Notes: generated by a model from the sequence alone, not told the origin. Counted from the stretch's first letter, positions 34,592-44,070 are shown. The stretch: DNA of 64,000 nucleotides from Pyrodictium sp. (GCA_013540595.1 JABXKE010000002.1:682050-746049), one strand, 5' to 3'. Translations and numbers: made by a program.

Positions 34592-36577
34592 ATGGGTATT
34601 GAGCAGGTGCTCCCCTTCACAGAGAAGCTCCACCCAAGCGTGAAGAAGCTGTTTGAGGAGCGGCAGAAGAGCCTTGCAAACCCGGAGGAGTACTGGGACG
34701 AGAAGGCCCGGGCACTCATATGGTTCAAGTACTGGGACCGGGTGCTAGACGACTCTAACCCGCCCTTCTACAGGTGGTTTGTTGGCGGCGTCACAAACAT
34801 TACTGTCAACACTCTCGACCGCTGGGTCAAGACTGAGGTGCGTAACAGGGTTGCCTACTACTGGGAGGGCGAGCCTGGCGATAGGAGGGTGCTGAGCTAC
34901 CAGGACTTGTACCGTGAAGTCAACAAGTTCGCCAAGGTGCTCCGGGGTCTTGGCGTGGGGCCGGGGGACAGGGTAGTCATCTATATGCCTATGATACCAG
35001 AGCTCCCAGTTGCCATGCTTGCAGCTGCGAGGATAGGAGCTATCCACAGCGTTGTGTTTAGCGGGTTTAGCCCTAACGCTCTTGCAGACCGTATAGTTGA
35101 TGCTAAGCCTAAGATACTAGTGACAGCTGACGGCTACTACCGCCGTGGCAAGATTATAAACTTGAAGTCTAAGGCTGACAAGGGCCTAGAGATAGCTGAG
35201 AAGATGGGTGTGAAGGTCGGCAAGGTCGTCGTCGTGGAGAGGGGGGGTGTGAGTGTTGACTACGATTTTGTCGAGGGCCGCGACCTCTACTACAGTGAGC
35301 TCGTGTCGAAGACTCCCGACAACACCTACGTAGAGCCGGAGCCTAGGAGGAGCGAAGACATACTATTCATACTATACACCAGCGGGACGACAGGGAAGCC
35401 TAAGGGGATAATGCACAGTGTTGGAGGCTACATGGTCTGGGTTTACTGGAGCTTCAAGTGGACCTGGGACCCCAGGCCAGACGATGTGATGTGGACTATG
35501 GCTGATATAGGCTGGATAACAGGGCACACCTACATAGTCTACGGCCCCCTACTCCACGGCATCACCAGCGTCATGTATGAGGGTGCCCCAGACTACCCCG
35601 AGCCCGACAGGCCGTGGGAGATAGTGGAGAGGTACCGTGTAACAATATTCTACACAAGCCCCACAGCAGTCAGGCTACTAAGACGCTACGGCGAGGAGTG
35701 GGTCAAGAAGCACGACCTGAGCAGCCTAAGGCTAATAGGCTCTGTGGGCGAGCCCATAAACCCAGACGTCTGGAAATGGTACCACGACGTTGTGGGTGGG
35801 GGTAAGACACCAGTAATCGATACTTGGTGGCAGACCGAGACTGGGGCAGCAATGATAGCACCTGCCCCTGGCATAGCCCTTGTCCCCTTGAAGCCCGGGA
35901 GCGCAACATACCCCCTGCCAGGCGTAGACGCCGACGTGGTGGATGAGGAGGGTAGACCAGTTAAGCCCGGCGTCAAGGGCTACCTTGTCATCAAGAAACC
36001 TTGGCCAGGCATGCTCCTAGGCATATGGGGTGACCCAGAACGCTACGTTAAGACCTACTGGGAGAAGTACAGTAGGCCAGATGAGGGTGTATGGGTTTAC
36101 TACCCTGCAGACTACGCTATCCGCGACGAGGACGGGTACTTATGGCTCCTAGGCAGAGCTGACGAAGTCCTCAACGTTGCTGGGCACCGTGTGAGCACAG
36201 CGGAGATAGAACACGCAATAGTAGCCCACCCAGCCGTGGCAGAAGCAGCCGTCATAGGCGTGCCGGACCCCGTGAAGGGCGAAGTTCCCCTGGCTGTGGT
36301 TGTGCTGAGAGAGGGCTATGAGCCTAGTCGAGAGCTAGAGCAGGAGATAAGGAGTTACGTGAGTGAAGTCTACACCCCCATAGCTGCCCCCTCGAGGGTG
36401 CTCTTCGTGAGGAAGCTGCCCAAGACAAGGAGTGGGAAGATCATGAGGAGGCTGATAAGAGCCGTTGTTACTGGGGCAACGCTAGGGGACGTCTCGACGC
36501 TCGAGGATGAGGCCAGTGTAGACGAGATAGTGAGTGCTTGGGCAGAGTTTGGCAGAGAGCTGGGAGACGCTGCCTAG
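34592..36577 (+). CDS. acs: Acetyl-CoA synthetase (AMP-forming)
   Basis: Converts acetate, ATP and CoA to acetyl-CoA, AMP and PPi. A 661-aa ANL-family enzyme with YTSGTTGKPKG (P-loop, about residues 263-273), WTMADIGWITGH (about 301-312), WWQTETG (about 412-418), WLLGRADEVLNVAGHR (about 519-534) and the C-terminal KTRSGKIMRR containing the catalytic, acetylatable Lys. ATG 34592. The promoter has two dyads (34532-34581), suggesting tight control. With citrate synthase, isocitrate dehydrogenase and aconitase 20 kb away it would feed acetate into the TCA cycle. Confidence 0.95.
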   Translation: MGIEQVLPFTEKLHPSVKKLFEERQKSLANPEEYWDEKARALIWFKYWDRVLDDSNPPFYRWFVGGVTNITVNTLDRWVKTEVRNRVAYYWEGEPGDRRVLSYQDLYREVNKFAKVLRGLGVGPGDRVVIYMPMIPELPVAMLAAARIGAIHSVVFSGFSPNALADRIVDAKPKILVTADGYYRRGKIINLKSKADKGLEIAEKMGVKVGKVVVVERGGVSVDYDFVEGRDLYYSELVSKTPDNTYVEPEPRRSEDILFILYTSGTTGKPKGIMHSVGGYMVWVYWSFKWTWDPRPDDVMWTMADIGWITGHTYIVYGPLLHGITSVMYEGAPDYPEPDRPWEIVERYRVTIFYTSPTAVRLLRRYGEEWVKKHDLSSLRLIGSVGEPINPDVWKWYHDVVGGGKTPVIDTWWQTETGAAMIAPAPGIALVPLKPGSATYPLPGVDADVVDEEGRPVKPGVKGYLVIKKPWPGMLLGIWGDPERYVKTYWEKYSRPDEGVWVYYPADYAIRDEDGYLWLLGRADEVLNVAGHRVSTAEIEHAIVAHPAVAEAAVIGVPDPVKGEVPLAVVVLREGYEPSRELEQEIRSYVSEVYTPIAAPSRVLFVRKLPKTRSGKIMRRLIRAVVTGATLGDVSTLEDEASVDEIVSAWAEFGRELGDAA

Positions 36578-36745
36578 ACACCTAATTAGGCTGGGATGTT
36601 TCCACCTTAAAAATAGTATTACTTGGCAATCTGTGATTTTCTATACTAATCTATAATATAGAACAGAAACATTTTTCAGTGTGTACTATAAGTGGAGTGT
36701 CGAACCAGACCACTAAGAGGTATAGTCATTGGGTGGGGTGATGGC

Positions 36746-38113
36746 ATGGCTGAGACTAGGACTGCCTTAGCGGCTGCAGTAATTATAGTCGTAGTAGTTG
36801 TCGCTGCAGCATTCATTCTTGCAGGCAGGGGGAAGACTACTGTAACAATCACCGAGACCCGTTACGAGACACAGACCATTACAGCCTCTGCACCGGCCAC
36901 ACCCGCACAAACAGCTACTACCACTCAGGCACCAGCAGGACAAGTAGCTACCGTGAAGATTGTCGCTCTCCTACCGTTAACAGGTGACCTAGCAACCTTT
37001 GGTAAGGCCAACAAGGAGGCTGTCCTAATGGCTGCCAACGATGTTAACAGATACTTGGAGAGTAAGGGGGCTAACTGGAGGATAAAAGTACAAATTGTCG
37101 ACTCTGCCACAGACCCTGCTACTGCTAAGGACAGATTTGATGCTTTCTACCAGCAGGGGGTAAGGTTCTTTATAGGGCCCATGTCGAGTGCTGAGCTGAG
37201 CCAGATTGTTAGCCTCATACAGCAAGGCTATAAGGCTGTAGTCATAAGCCAGTCTAGCACCGCGCCAGCCCTAGCACTTAAAGACACAGTTTTCAGGTTC
37301 CCGCCCCCCGACGAGTTCCAGGGCAAGGTGCTGGCTAGGCTCTACGAGTCTGATGGCGTGACACACGTCATCATAGTCTATAGAAACGATGACTGGGGTA
37401 GCGGGCTGGCTGGCTACGTGGAAGAGTACTTTAAGCAGGCTGGCGGCACTATAGCCGACAAAATACCCTATGACCCGAAGGCCGCTAACTTCGCGAATGT
37501 CGTAGAGCAAATAAAGAATGATGTCGAGAACCTGCTGGGCCAGGGTGTGCCAGCTGAGAAGATAGGCGTGGAACTCATAGCATTCGAGGAAGCTGCTAAT
37601 ATTCTTGAAATAGCAAACAATTATGATGTATTAAAGAAGGTTAAATGGTATGGAAGTGACGGCTCAGCACTAAGCCAGGCGATAGTCCAGAGTCCTGGCG
37701 CAGCAGAGTTTGCCTCTACTGTCGTATGGAAGAACACTATCACATTCTCAGTGACAGACAAGACTGGAGAAGTTTTCTGCGAACTAAAGAGGAGGGTTGG
37801 CTACACGCCAGACCCCTACAGCCTAATAGCATACGATGCTGTTTGGGTACTAGCTCTCGCTATAGAGAAGGCAGGAGGCCCTAAGGCAAGTGTAGAAGCG
37901 GTAGCTCAAGCCATACCTCAAGTTCTCAAAGAGTATGTTGGCGTCTCTGGTAAGATAGTACTAAACGAGTTTGGTGATAGAGCAGGATCGGATTACGGTG
38001 TGTTCGTTGTAGAGAAGACAGATGGTGGATACGAGTGGGTGATCAAGGAGATCTATCGCTTCGATAAAGACGCCATAGAGCCCGTACAGGGCAACCCATT
38101 ATCGTGTGGCTAG
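36746..38113 (+). CDS. livK: Branched-chain amino-acid ABC transporter substrate-binding protein
   Basis: Extracytoplasmic receptor of the importer encoded downstream. An N-terminal membrane helix (residues 7-27) serves as anchor or signal. It is followed by a Thr/Ala linker and a type I periplasmic-binding fold opening KIVALLPLTGDLATFGK, with SSAELSQIVSLIQ, and VIVYRNDDWGSG later. ATG 36746 has GGGGTGATGG upstream, so the 18-codon upstream extension is rejected. It is followed by a poly-T stop, then the ATPase and permease genes, so the receptor can be expressed in excess. Ligand could be Leu/Ile/Val or another amino acid or amide. Confidence 0.9.
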   Translation: MAETRTALAAAVIIVVVVVAAAFILAGRGKTTVTITETRYETQTITASAPATPAQTATTTQAPAGQVATVKIVALLPLTGDLATFGKANKEAVLMAANDVNRYLESKGANWRIKVQIVDSATDPATAKDRFDAFYQQGVRFFIGPMSSAELSQIVSLIQQGYKAVVISQSSTAPALALKDTVFRFPPPDEFQGKVLARLYESDGVTHVIIVYRNDDWGSGLAGYVEEYFKQAGGTIADKIPYDPKAANFANVVEQIKNDVENLLGQGVPAEKIGVELIAFEEAANILEIANNYDVLKKVKWYGSDGSALSQAIVQSPGAAEFASTVVWKNTITFSVTDKTGEVFCELKRRVGYTPDPYSLIAYDAVWVLALAIEKAGGPKASVEAVAQAIPQVLKEYVGVSGKIVLNEFGDRAGSDYGVFVVEKTDGGYEWVIKEIYRFDKDAIEPVQGNPLSCG

Positions 38114-38135
38114 GCCTGCGAGATCCCCCTCTAAA

Positions 38136-38150
38136 CCCGCTTTTTTTGAA
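38136..38150 (+). terminator. Poly-T stop after livK
   Basis: T7 at 38141-38147, 28 bases after the livK stop codon, in CCGCTTTTTTTGAAG. Partial termination here would explain a higher dose of receptor than of the other subunits. Confidence 0.45.
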
Positions 38151-38266
38151 GGCTGTTGTACACCCTTCTAGCCCCAGCTCATTATTTATTGTCTCAATTA
38201 ATGGTGTGAGAAACAGCGTGAAGCCAAGGCGCTGTATATCATTGAGGCTATGTGAGGGGTGGCAGA

Positions 38267-39028
38267 TTGAGGGTAGTGCTTGAGACTATAGGGCTTGTGA
38301 AGAAGTTTGGTGAATTGAGGGCATTGGATGGGGTCAGTATAAGGATTCCAAGAGGGAGGATTACATTACTCATAGGCCCTAATGGCAGCGGTAAGACCAC
38401 TCTAATAAATGTTATTAGTGGCGTGTATAGCCCTGATGAGGGCAGGGTAGTGCTTGATGGAGAGGATATAACAACTTTGCCTCCTCACGAGAGGTTTAAA
38501 CGGGGCCTTGTCCGCTCATTTCAGATACCGAGACTGTTTAATGGGCTGGCCGTCGTGGAGAATACGGCTTTTGCAAGATATGGCAACCCCGGTGAGGGCA
38601 TTGTATCTGGCTTGTTTAAGTGGCTGTGGAGGCCCTTCGAGGTTGAAACAGTGAGAAAAGCATTTAACATGCTGTCTTTCGCGCGCATAGCCCACTTATG
38701 GAGTAGGAAGCCTAGCGAGCTCAGCGGCGGCCAGATGAAGCTCCTAGAGGTTGCCCGTGTCCTCATGCCCGATAATCCTAAGGTCATACTTATGGATGAG
38801 CCTACTGCAGGGGTAAACCCCGTGCTTGCACACGAGATTTTCAAGTTCATACAGAGGATTAGAGATGAATACGATGCTACATTCCTCATTGTTGAGCACA
38901 GACTGGACATTGCAATAGACTATGCCGACTACGCTTACGCCATGGCTCTCGGGAGAATTATAGCTGAAGGAGATCCTAGGGATGTTCTTGAGCACCCGCG
39001 CGTAATAGATAGCTACTTGGGTGGGTAG
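38267..39028 (+). CDS. livG: Branched-chain amino-acid ABC transporter ATPase (LivG)
   Basis: ABC ATPase of the LivG type. Walker A GPNGSGKTT, signature LSGGQMKLLEVARVL, Walker B VILMDEPTAG, and the LivG-specific loop RGLVRSFQIPRLFNGLAVVE. TTG 38267 follows GAGGGGTGG by five bases and is preferred to GTG 38252. The stop is three bases from the livF start. It energises import with LivF. Confidence 0.9.
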   Translation: MRVVLETIGLVKKFGELRALDGVSIRIPRGRITLLIGPNGSGKTTLINVISGVYSPDEGRVVLDGEDITTLPPHERFKRGLVRSFQIPRLFNGLAVVENTAFARYGNPGEGIVSGLFKWLWRPFEVETVRKAFNMLSFARIAHLWSRKPSELSGGQMKLLEVARVLMPDNPKVILMDEPTAGVNPVLAHEIFKFIQRIRDEYDATFLIVEHRLDIAIDYADYAYAMALGRIIAEGDPRDVLEHPRVIDSYLGG

Positions 39029-39031
39029 ACC

Positions 39032-39751
39032 TTGAGCACTGTAATAAAAGCCGAGAAAGTTAATGCTGGCTATGGCCGTTTCCACATAATATTTGATGTT
39101 GACGTCGAGGTTAAGAAGGGAGAGATACTGGTAGTAGTAGGCCCTAACGGTAGCGGTAAGAGTACACTATTAAAGACCATGTTTGGTCTCACCAGAATAT
39201 ACTCTGGAAGAATACTCTTTGAAGGCAGGGACATAACAAGGGAGCCTCCCCACGTTAGGGCCAAGCGTGGCATAGCGTACTTGCCGCAGACTGGCAACAT
39301 TTTCGCAGAGCTTAGTGTCAGGGAGAACTTGAAGATGGCCTGCTACGGCCTAGAACAGTCCATTGCAGAGGAGAGGATTAGAGAGGTCTTAGAGTTCTTC
39401 CCATTCCTCAAGTATAAACTATCAAATAAGGCTAAGACCCTGAGTGGGGGGCAAAGACAGTTACTAGCAATGGCTATGGCCCTAGTTAGGAGGCCTAAAC
39501 TCCTCATGTTCGACGAGCCCACAGCCGGGCTCGCCCCAAAAGCCGCTAAGGAGGTAGTCGAGAAGATTCTATGGCTACGAGAGGATCTTGGGAAGACTAT
39601 TATATGGGTTGAACAGAACGCCAAGCTCGCCCTTGAAAAGGGCGATAACGCCCTCTTAATGGTTTCTGGGAGAGTGGCCTACCATGGATCGGCCCGTGAA
39701 CTACTTGCAGACCGTGAGCTGGGTAGGAGGTATCTAGGCGTTAAGGGGTGA
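39032..39751 (+). CDS. livF: Branched-chain amino-acid ABC transporter ATPase (LivF)
   Basis: A 239-aa ABC ATPase. Walker A GPNGSGKST (about residues 37-45), LivF-type loop RGIAYLPQTGNIFAELSV, signature LSGGQRQLLAMAMAL and Walker B LLMFDEPTAGLAP. TTG start 39032 directly after livG. Pairs with LivG on the LivHM permease. Confidence 0.92.
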   Translation: MSTVIKAEKVNAGYGRFHIIFDVDVEVKKGEILVVVGPNGSGKSTLLKTMFGLTRIYSGRILFEGRDITREPPHVRAKRGIAYLPQTGNIFAELSVRENLKMACYGLEQSIAEERIREVLEFFPFLKYKLSNKAKTLSGGQRQLLAMAMALVRRPKLLMFDEPTAGLAPKAAKEVVEKILWLREDLGKTIIWVEQNAKLALEKGDNALLMVSGRVAYHGSARELLADRELGRRYLGVKG

Positions 39752-39757
39752 GAAGAC

Positions 39758-40771
39758 ATGCCCATACTGCCCGGCTTAACGTACACCCTGAGTAGCTTGG
39801 CTTACGCAGCAGCCATAGGGCTCTTGAGCATGGGGCTAACCCTCACCTATCTAACTACTAAGATTCCTAACTTTGCACACGCGACAATAGGCATGATAGG
39901 CTCCGTAGTAATGCTGATACTAATTGACAGGATCTTCTATGACTCAAACTCATGGCTTATATTCCTGCTAGGCCCTATAGCTGGTGGGGCTGCAGCTGCT
40001 GCTTTTGGAGTATTAATGTACCGTGCTATACTCAAGCCGCTAGCTGACCGGGGTAACAGCGTTATAGGCTTGATGATTGCGACTCTAGCAGTAGACATTA
40101 TACTACTCAACATCCTCACCCTGATACTCAACCTAATGCCTGGCGAGCACATCCCTAAACTCATCGGGGCTAATGTCGTGGGTTTCCAGCCAAAAATACG
40201 TGTGGCCGGTATCGTAGTCGACTCTTACACTATAGTACTTCCTATAACAGCACTAGTCCTGACTACGCTATTCCACTTATTCCTAACACGTACAAGCTTT
40301 GGCGTGGCGATGAGGGCTACAATAGAGAATCCAGACTTAGCAAGCGCTATGGGCGTGAACGTCAGCCTCGTCTACACGGTTTCATGGGCTCTCAGCGGCT
40401 TCCTCGCCGGAGCAGCAGGCGCCCTAATGGCCTTCGCGTTTAAGGGTGTAGACCCTGCTGTCTCAGCACTCGTCATAGTGACAGTATTCGCGGGAAGCAT
40501 TGTTGGCGGGCTTACGAGCGTGTACTGGGGCCTCATTGGCGGCATAGTTGTAGGCTTAGCCGAGAAGCTTGGCACGACGATAATCAATAACCTGTATAGG
40601 ACACTACTAGTGCCAGGCCTTGGGCTCCCAAACATCTCTCTTGTAAACTACGAAAAGGTGATGAGTCTAGGGCTCGTAATCATGGTTTTGCTCTATGCCC
40701 CCCAAGGCCTTGCCGGGGTTGATTGGGGGAGGATTCTTAGGAAGATAAAGAGCGTGAAGGGTGGTAGATAA
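39758..40771 (+). CDS. livH: Branched-chain amino-acid ABC transporter permease (LivH)
   Basis: A 337-aa integral membrane protein with about eight helices and the LivH-type features LSMGLTLTYLTTKIPNFAHA near the N-terminus and MRATIENPDLASAMGVNVSL (EAA-like coupling loop, about residues 184-203). ATG 39758 after GGGGTGAG. Its stop overlaps the livM start by one base (TAATG), so the two permeases are translationally coupled. Confidence 0.92.
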   Translation: MPILPGLTYTLSSLAYAAAIGLLSMGLTLTYLTTKIPNFAHATIGMIGSVVMLILIDRIFYDSNSWLIFLLGPIAGGAAAAAFGVLMYRAILKPLADRGNSVIGLMIATLAVDIILLNILTLILNLMPGEHIPKLIGANVVGFQPKIRVAGIVVDSYTIVLPITALVLTTLFHLFLTRTSFGVAMRATIENPDLASAMGVNVSLVYTVSWALSGFLAGAAGALMAFAFKGVDPAVSALVIVTVFAGSIVGGLTSVYWGLIGGIVVGLAEKLGTTIINNLYRTLLVPGLGLPNISLVNYEKVMSLGLVIMVLLYAPQGLAGVDWGRILRKIKSVKGGR

Positions 40772-41931
40772 TGGTGAACTGGTGGATATTCAGTGATTCA
40801 TTCCTAATAACAGTCCTAGCCTACATAGTTGTCTCAATAAGCTTAAACCTCGAGGCAGGCTTTACTGGTGTACCAAACTTCGGCAAACACCTATTCGTCT
40901 TCCTGGGAGCATTCGCGGCCCAAGGTATAGGCGTAAGGATAGCAGCCTGGCTTTACCAGGCTTTGAGCCCGGAGGCGGCGAGGCAAGCGCTGGCAGAGGC
41001 TGGCAGGCTCGTGCCGGGGGCGCATTGGGCCTCCATCGTCGAGGCGGCAGCGGACACGGGGGCTAACAGGATAATAGTGAACAATTACTTGAGGCCATTC
41101 GTGACTGAAAACCTCGTAGTTGAAGTAGCCCTGTTAGCCATAGTGCTCGGCGTAACAATACTCCTCGCGATGGTCTTTGGATTGCTCGCAAGCTATGCTG
41201 CACTAAGGCTACGCGAGGAGTATCTTGCAATACTACTACTCTCATTCAGCGAGCTAATGGTGATGGTTATCTTCTATCAGACAGAAAGCCTTAACGGAGG
41301 CAACAAGGGGCTTTGGGCTATAACGTTCACCAAGAACCCAATACGATTCGCGCTTGCTGGTAGCGCTGTACTTGCAGCACTAGCATTCCTCTACGCAGAG
41401 AGGCTGGCGAATAGCCCGATGGGCAGGGCTATGAGGGCTGTTAGGGACGACGAGATAGCAGCCAGCGTGTTTGGGAGAGACATCGCGTCTATAAGGCTCA
41501 AAGCAATCATTGCAGCGTCTGTACTTGCAGCACTAGCAGGGTTCTTCTATACCCAGAACAACGCGTCTGCTACAGCGATAACATTCAACAGGGTCGTATG
41601 GACATTCCTGCCTTGGGCCATGATAATCCTGGGCGGCATGGCTAACAACATGGGTGCCGTAGTAGGCACAATAGTGTTCCTCATAGGCAAAAGACTCTTC
41701 GAGTACTACCAAGAACCCATAGGCGAACTCCTACACATACAGGCAGAGCTCGTAGGGAGCATGCTCCCAAACATACTCATAGGAGTACTAATACTCGTAA
41801 TACTCTACGTTAGGCCACAGGGAATAATACCAGAACACATCAGTAAAACAGTAGAGTTCAATAAGCTTGCAGGAGAAGTCCTCGGAGAGGAAAGCGCCGA
41901 GAAAGACGCCAAGCACCCCCAAGAGACATGA
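40771..41931 (+). CDS. livM: Branched-chain amino-acid ABC transporter permease (LivM)
   Basis: A 386-aa membrane protein. ISLNLEAGFTGVPNFGKHLF near the start and GRAMRAVRDDEIAASVFGRD (coupling loop, about residues 212-231) are LivM signatures. An extra hydrophilic loop (about 65-105) separates the first helices. The C-terminus is charged. Last gene of the livK-G-F-H-M cluster. Confidence 0.92.
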   Translation: MVNWWIFSDSFLITVLAYIVVSISLNLEAGFTGVPNFGKHLFVFLGAFAAQGIGVRIAAWLYQALSPEAARQALAEAGRLVPGAHWASIVEAAADTGANRIIVNNYLRPFVTENLVVEVALLAIVLGVTILLAMVFGLLASYAALRLREEYLAILLLSFSELMVMVIFYQTESLNGGNKGLWAITFTKNPIRFALAGSAVLAALAFLYAERLANSPMGRAMRAVRDDEIAASVFGRDIASIRLKAIIAASVLAALAGFFYTQNNASATAITFNRVVWTFLPWAMIILGGMANNMGAVVGTIVFLIGKRLFEYYQEPIGELLHIQAELVGSMLPNILIGVLILVILYVRPQGIIPEHISKTVEFNKLAGEVLGEESAEKDAKHPQET

Positions 41932-42375
41932 ATGACTAGAAGACACAATGCCTGCCCCGACCCCTCGGCAGTACTACCTTGCTAAGACCCCAGCGTGCCC
42001 AGTGGGGGTTTCCCCTAGAGACAAACTTATTTTCTTGGCGGCCACAGCTCCTCATGAACGTGCCCCAGCAGTGTTCTTTAAGCCTTTAAGCCTCTATCAT
42101 CGCCGCCACGTCTCTTGCAACTATGTTGGCTTGCATACTGTTATCCTCCTAGCTAAGGCTTTACTGGTGCCTGTATGGCTGGAGATAACCCCGTTTGGGG
42201 GTTTAGATGAAGTGTTTAGGCTTACAGCATCGTAGAGTGCTGGAGGAGTAGAATTGTGGGCTAGGGGCATGAGTAGTCATCGGGAAGGGGGTTCTTCCGA
42301 CTTCTATACCTATGACACGCGCTCTTAGGCAACGTCCATACATTTTTTAACGTATGTTAATAATATCATGGTTAA
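41932..42375. other. Intergenic region without a convincing gene
   Basis: Contains AACCCC (42187-42192) / GGGGTT (42198-42203), a hairpin that could end transcription. It also has a TATA-like TTTTTTAA at 42343-42350 placing RNA start at about 42374, nearly at the next start codon. A 95-codon open frame at 41948-42235 has no protein character. Confidence 0.45.
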
Positions 42376-43092
42376 GTGGTGTATACCGTGAAGCCACAAG
42401 ACAAGATAGGTATTGTGAAAGAACTCCTAAAAGAACTCCACCGCGGTGCTAGCGTGGATGAGTTAAAGGATAAATTCAGAGACGTAATAGCTTCAATAAC
42501 ACCGTTTGAGATACCATTTATAGAACAGCAACTGGTAAGAGAGGGAATACCAGTAAGAGACATACTTAAGCTGTGCGACCTCCACGTTGAACTGTTCCGG
42601 GAGGCCCTAGAGTCAAGAGAGCTTGAAGGGGTGCCCCGGGGCCACCCGCTAGACCTGCTTGTCAGGGAGAACGAGCAGATACTAAAGATGTCTGAGGCCC
42701 TCAGACTTGATGCTGTTAGGAGGCTTGAGAAGCTAGAAGAGCTACTTAGCTCTATGGGTAGTGAGGCTGCTGTGGCTGCTAGGCTTGCAACAGTCTTCTC
42801 TATGCCTGCCTACGCCGCTATAGAGGCTGCTAGGAGAATAACAAGGCTTTACCCTCGTGTGAGCGATCCTGTTTCGAGGGCTGTACTTGAGGCTCTTGCA
42901 GACTGTGAGCCTCATAGTATTAGTGAGGTTACGAAGAGGATACGAGAGCTACGTGGGACTGCTTCGAGGAGGATTGTGAGAGAGCGGCTTAGTTTGCTGG
43001 CTTCTAGGGGCATAGTACTTGTCGAGGAGCATGGTGGGAGAAGGCTTTACAGGCTAGCCTCTTGTAGGGAGGGCCTAGGAAGGGAAGAGTAG
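42376..43092 (+). CDS. DUF438-domain protein fused to a C-terminal winged-HTH domain
   Basis: Residues 1 to about 75 match the DUF438 N-terminal helical module: KELLKELHRGASVDELKDKF, ITPFEIPFIEQQLVREGIPV, ILKLCDLHVELFR. Residues about 80-160 form a helical stretch containing GHPLDLLVRENEQILKMSEA, as in the start of hemerythrin-like parts. Residues about 165-230 read as a winged helix (SISEVTKRIRELRG, RIVRERLSLLASRGIVLVEE, RRLYRL). DUF438 proteins usually carry hemerythrin and PAS domains, so an HTH output is unusual. GTG 42376 or 42379; the promoter spacing implies a leaderless mRNA. Confidence 0.75.
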   Translation: MVYTVKPQDKIGIVKELLKELHRGASVDELKDKFRDVIASITPFEIPFIEQQLVREGIPVRDILKLCDLHVELFREALESRELEGVPRGHPLDLLVRENEQILKMSEALRLDAVRRLEKLEELLSSMGSEAAVAARLATVFSMPAYAAIEAARRITRLYPRVSDPVSRAVLEALADCEPHSISEVTKRIRELRGTASRRIVRERLSLLASRGIVLVEEHGGRRLYRLASCREGLGREE

Positions 43093-43214
43093 AGAGATTC
43101 ATGGAGTCATGGTTCTCTGAACCTGCAAGCGACTTATAGGTTGGGGCTTAACACCGTGCTGGTGTGAAGCCAGTATAGCGGCATACTCTAGAGCTGCTTG
43201 TGCTGAGAGCTGGG
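43093..43214. other. Short gap after the DUF438-HTH gene
   Basis: I see no gene or repeat in this stretch. Confidence 0.4.
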
Positions 43215-43328
43215 CTAATCGTTAAACAGCATAAACCCTCTCCCCCTGCCAACAAGATAATCATTGTAAGCTTCTATGAATTCTTCATAGTACTCTTTGG
43301 CTAAGCTCACCCGCCTCGCTAGCTTCAT
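43215..43328 (-). CDS. Small basic hypothetical protein, 37 aa
   Basis: Minus-strand ATG 43328 preceded by GTAGGAG, coding for MKLARRVSLAKEYYEEFIEA, then YNDYLVGRGRGFMLFND and TAG. A TATA-like CTATAAAAG lies about 40 bases upstream on the same strand. The amphipathic helix and promoter spacing favour a true small gene; a relic of a longer gene is the alternative. Confidence 0.45.
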   Translation of the reverse strand: MKLARRVSLAKEYYEEFIEAYNDYLVGRGRGFMLFND

Positions 43329-43476
43329 AGGCTCCTACACCATAAGTAGTACGTGGCTCTCGCCATCTTTTATAGCTGGCCTCAAAAGAGTATTCTACAA
43401 GAAATAGCAGTAATGCAGGATAAACACGGGAACACAGCCCTCTGACACAGATAATCGTGTTATGGTGTAACGGGGC

Positions 43477-44070
43477 TTGAAGACAGATAGGTTACTGAGG
43501 AGAGTGTACCGTGTTGCACCACTATCAATGTATAAGAGGGCTGCAGAGTTGGCCTCTGAGTTATCTCGGCACGGCGTGCTGTGCGATGTTGGAGGAGGCA
43601 CAGGCAACTTGTACCGTGCACTTGCTGTAGACGAGAAGAACCCCTTATACTATGTCCTGGTAGATCCTGACCCCGGGTTGACCATGGAGGCTCCTAGAAC
43701 GGCTCAAACAGAGATAGTGCACGGTGTTGCTGAAGCCCTCCCATTAAGGAGGAAAGCGTGCAACGTTGTAGTCTTCTTTGACTCACTACACCACTTTAGC
43801 AACACCTCTAAAGCGGTTGAAGAGGCTGTTAGGGCTGCACAGTGCATAGTTGTAGAAGACATAGACAAGTCTAGGCTCATAGGCAAGATTATTGCATGGC
43901 TCGAGAAGCTACTAGGATACCCAGCAAACTTCACATCTCCAAGACGCCTAGAACAAGAACTGGGGGCCTTGGGGCTTAAGCTTGGTACAAGCGAGTACGG
44001 CCAAGGCTTAATACCAGTATACCGCATAGTAGGTTGCATGCATGGAGAAGAGCATGGTGGAGCGAGCTAA
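43477..44070 (+). CDS. SAM-dependent methyltransferase (class I)
   Basis: A 197-aa Rossmann-fold methyltransferase. Motif I VLCDVGGGTGNLYRAL (about residues 34-49), an acidic end to beta-2 (LVDPDPG), VAEALPLRRKACNVVVFFDS (motifs II/III, about 87-106) and FDSLHHF. This is the pattern of UbiE/COQ5-like or arsenite-type small-molecule methyltransferases. TTG start 43477. Substrate unknown. A zinc-finger gene follows after 43 bp and may be in the same operon. Confidence 0.8.
   Translation: MKTDRLLRRVYRVAPLSMYKRAAELASELSRHGVLCDVGGGTGNLYRALAVDEKNPLYYVLVDPDPGLTMEAPRTAQTEIVHGVAEALPLRRKACNVVVFFDSLHHFSNTSKAVEEAVRAAQCIVVEDIDKSRLIGKIIAWLEKLLGYPANFTSPRRLEQELGALGLKLGTSEYGQGLIPVYRIVGCMHGEEHGGAS

Noticed and set aside
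41948-42235. 95-codon ORF after livM
   Set aside because: No domain, no hydrophobic pattern and no ribosome binding site; contains a terminator-like hairpin.
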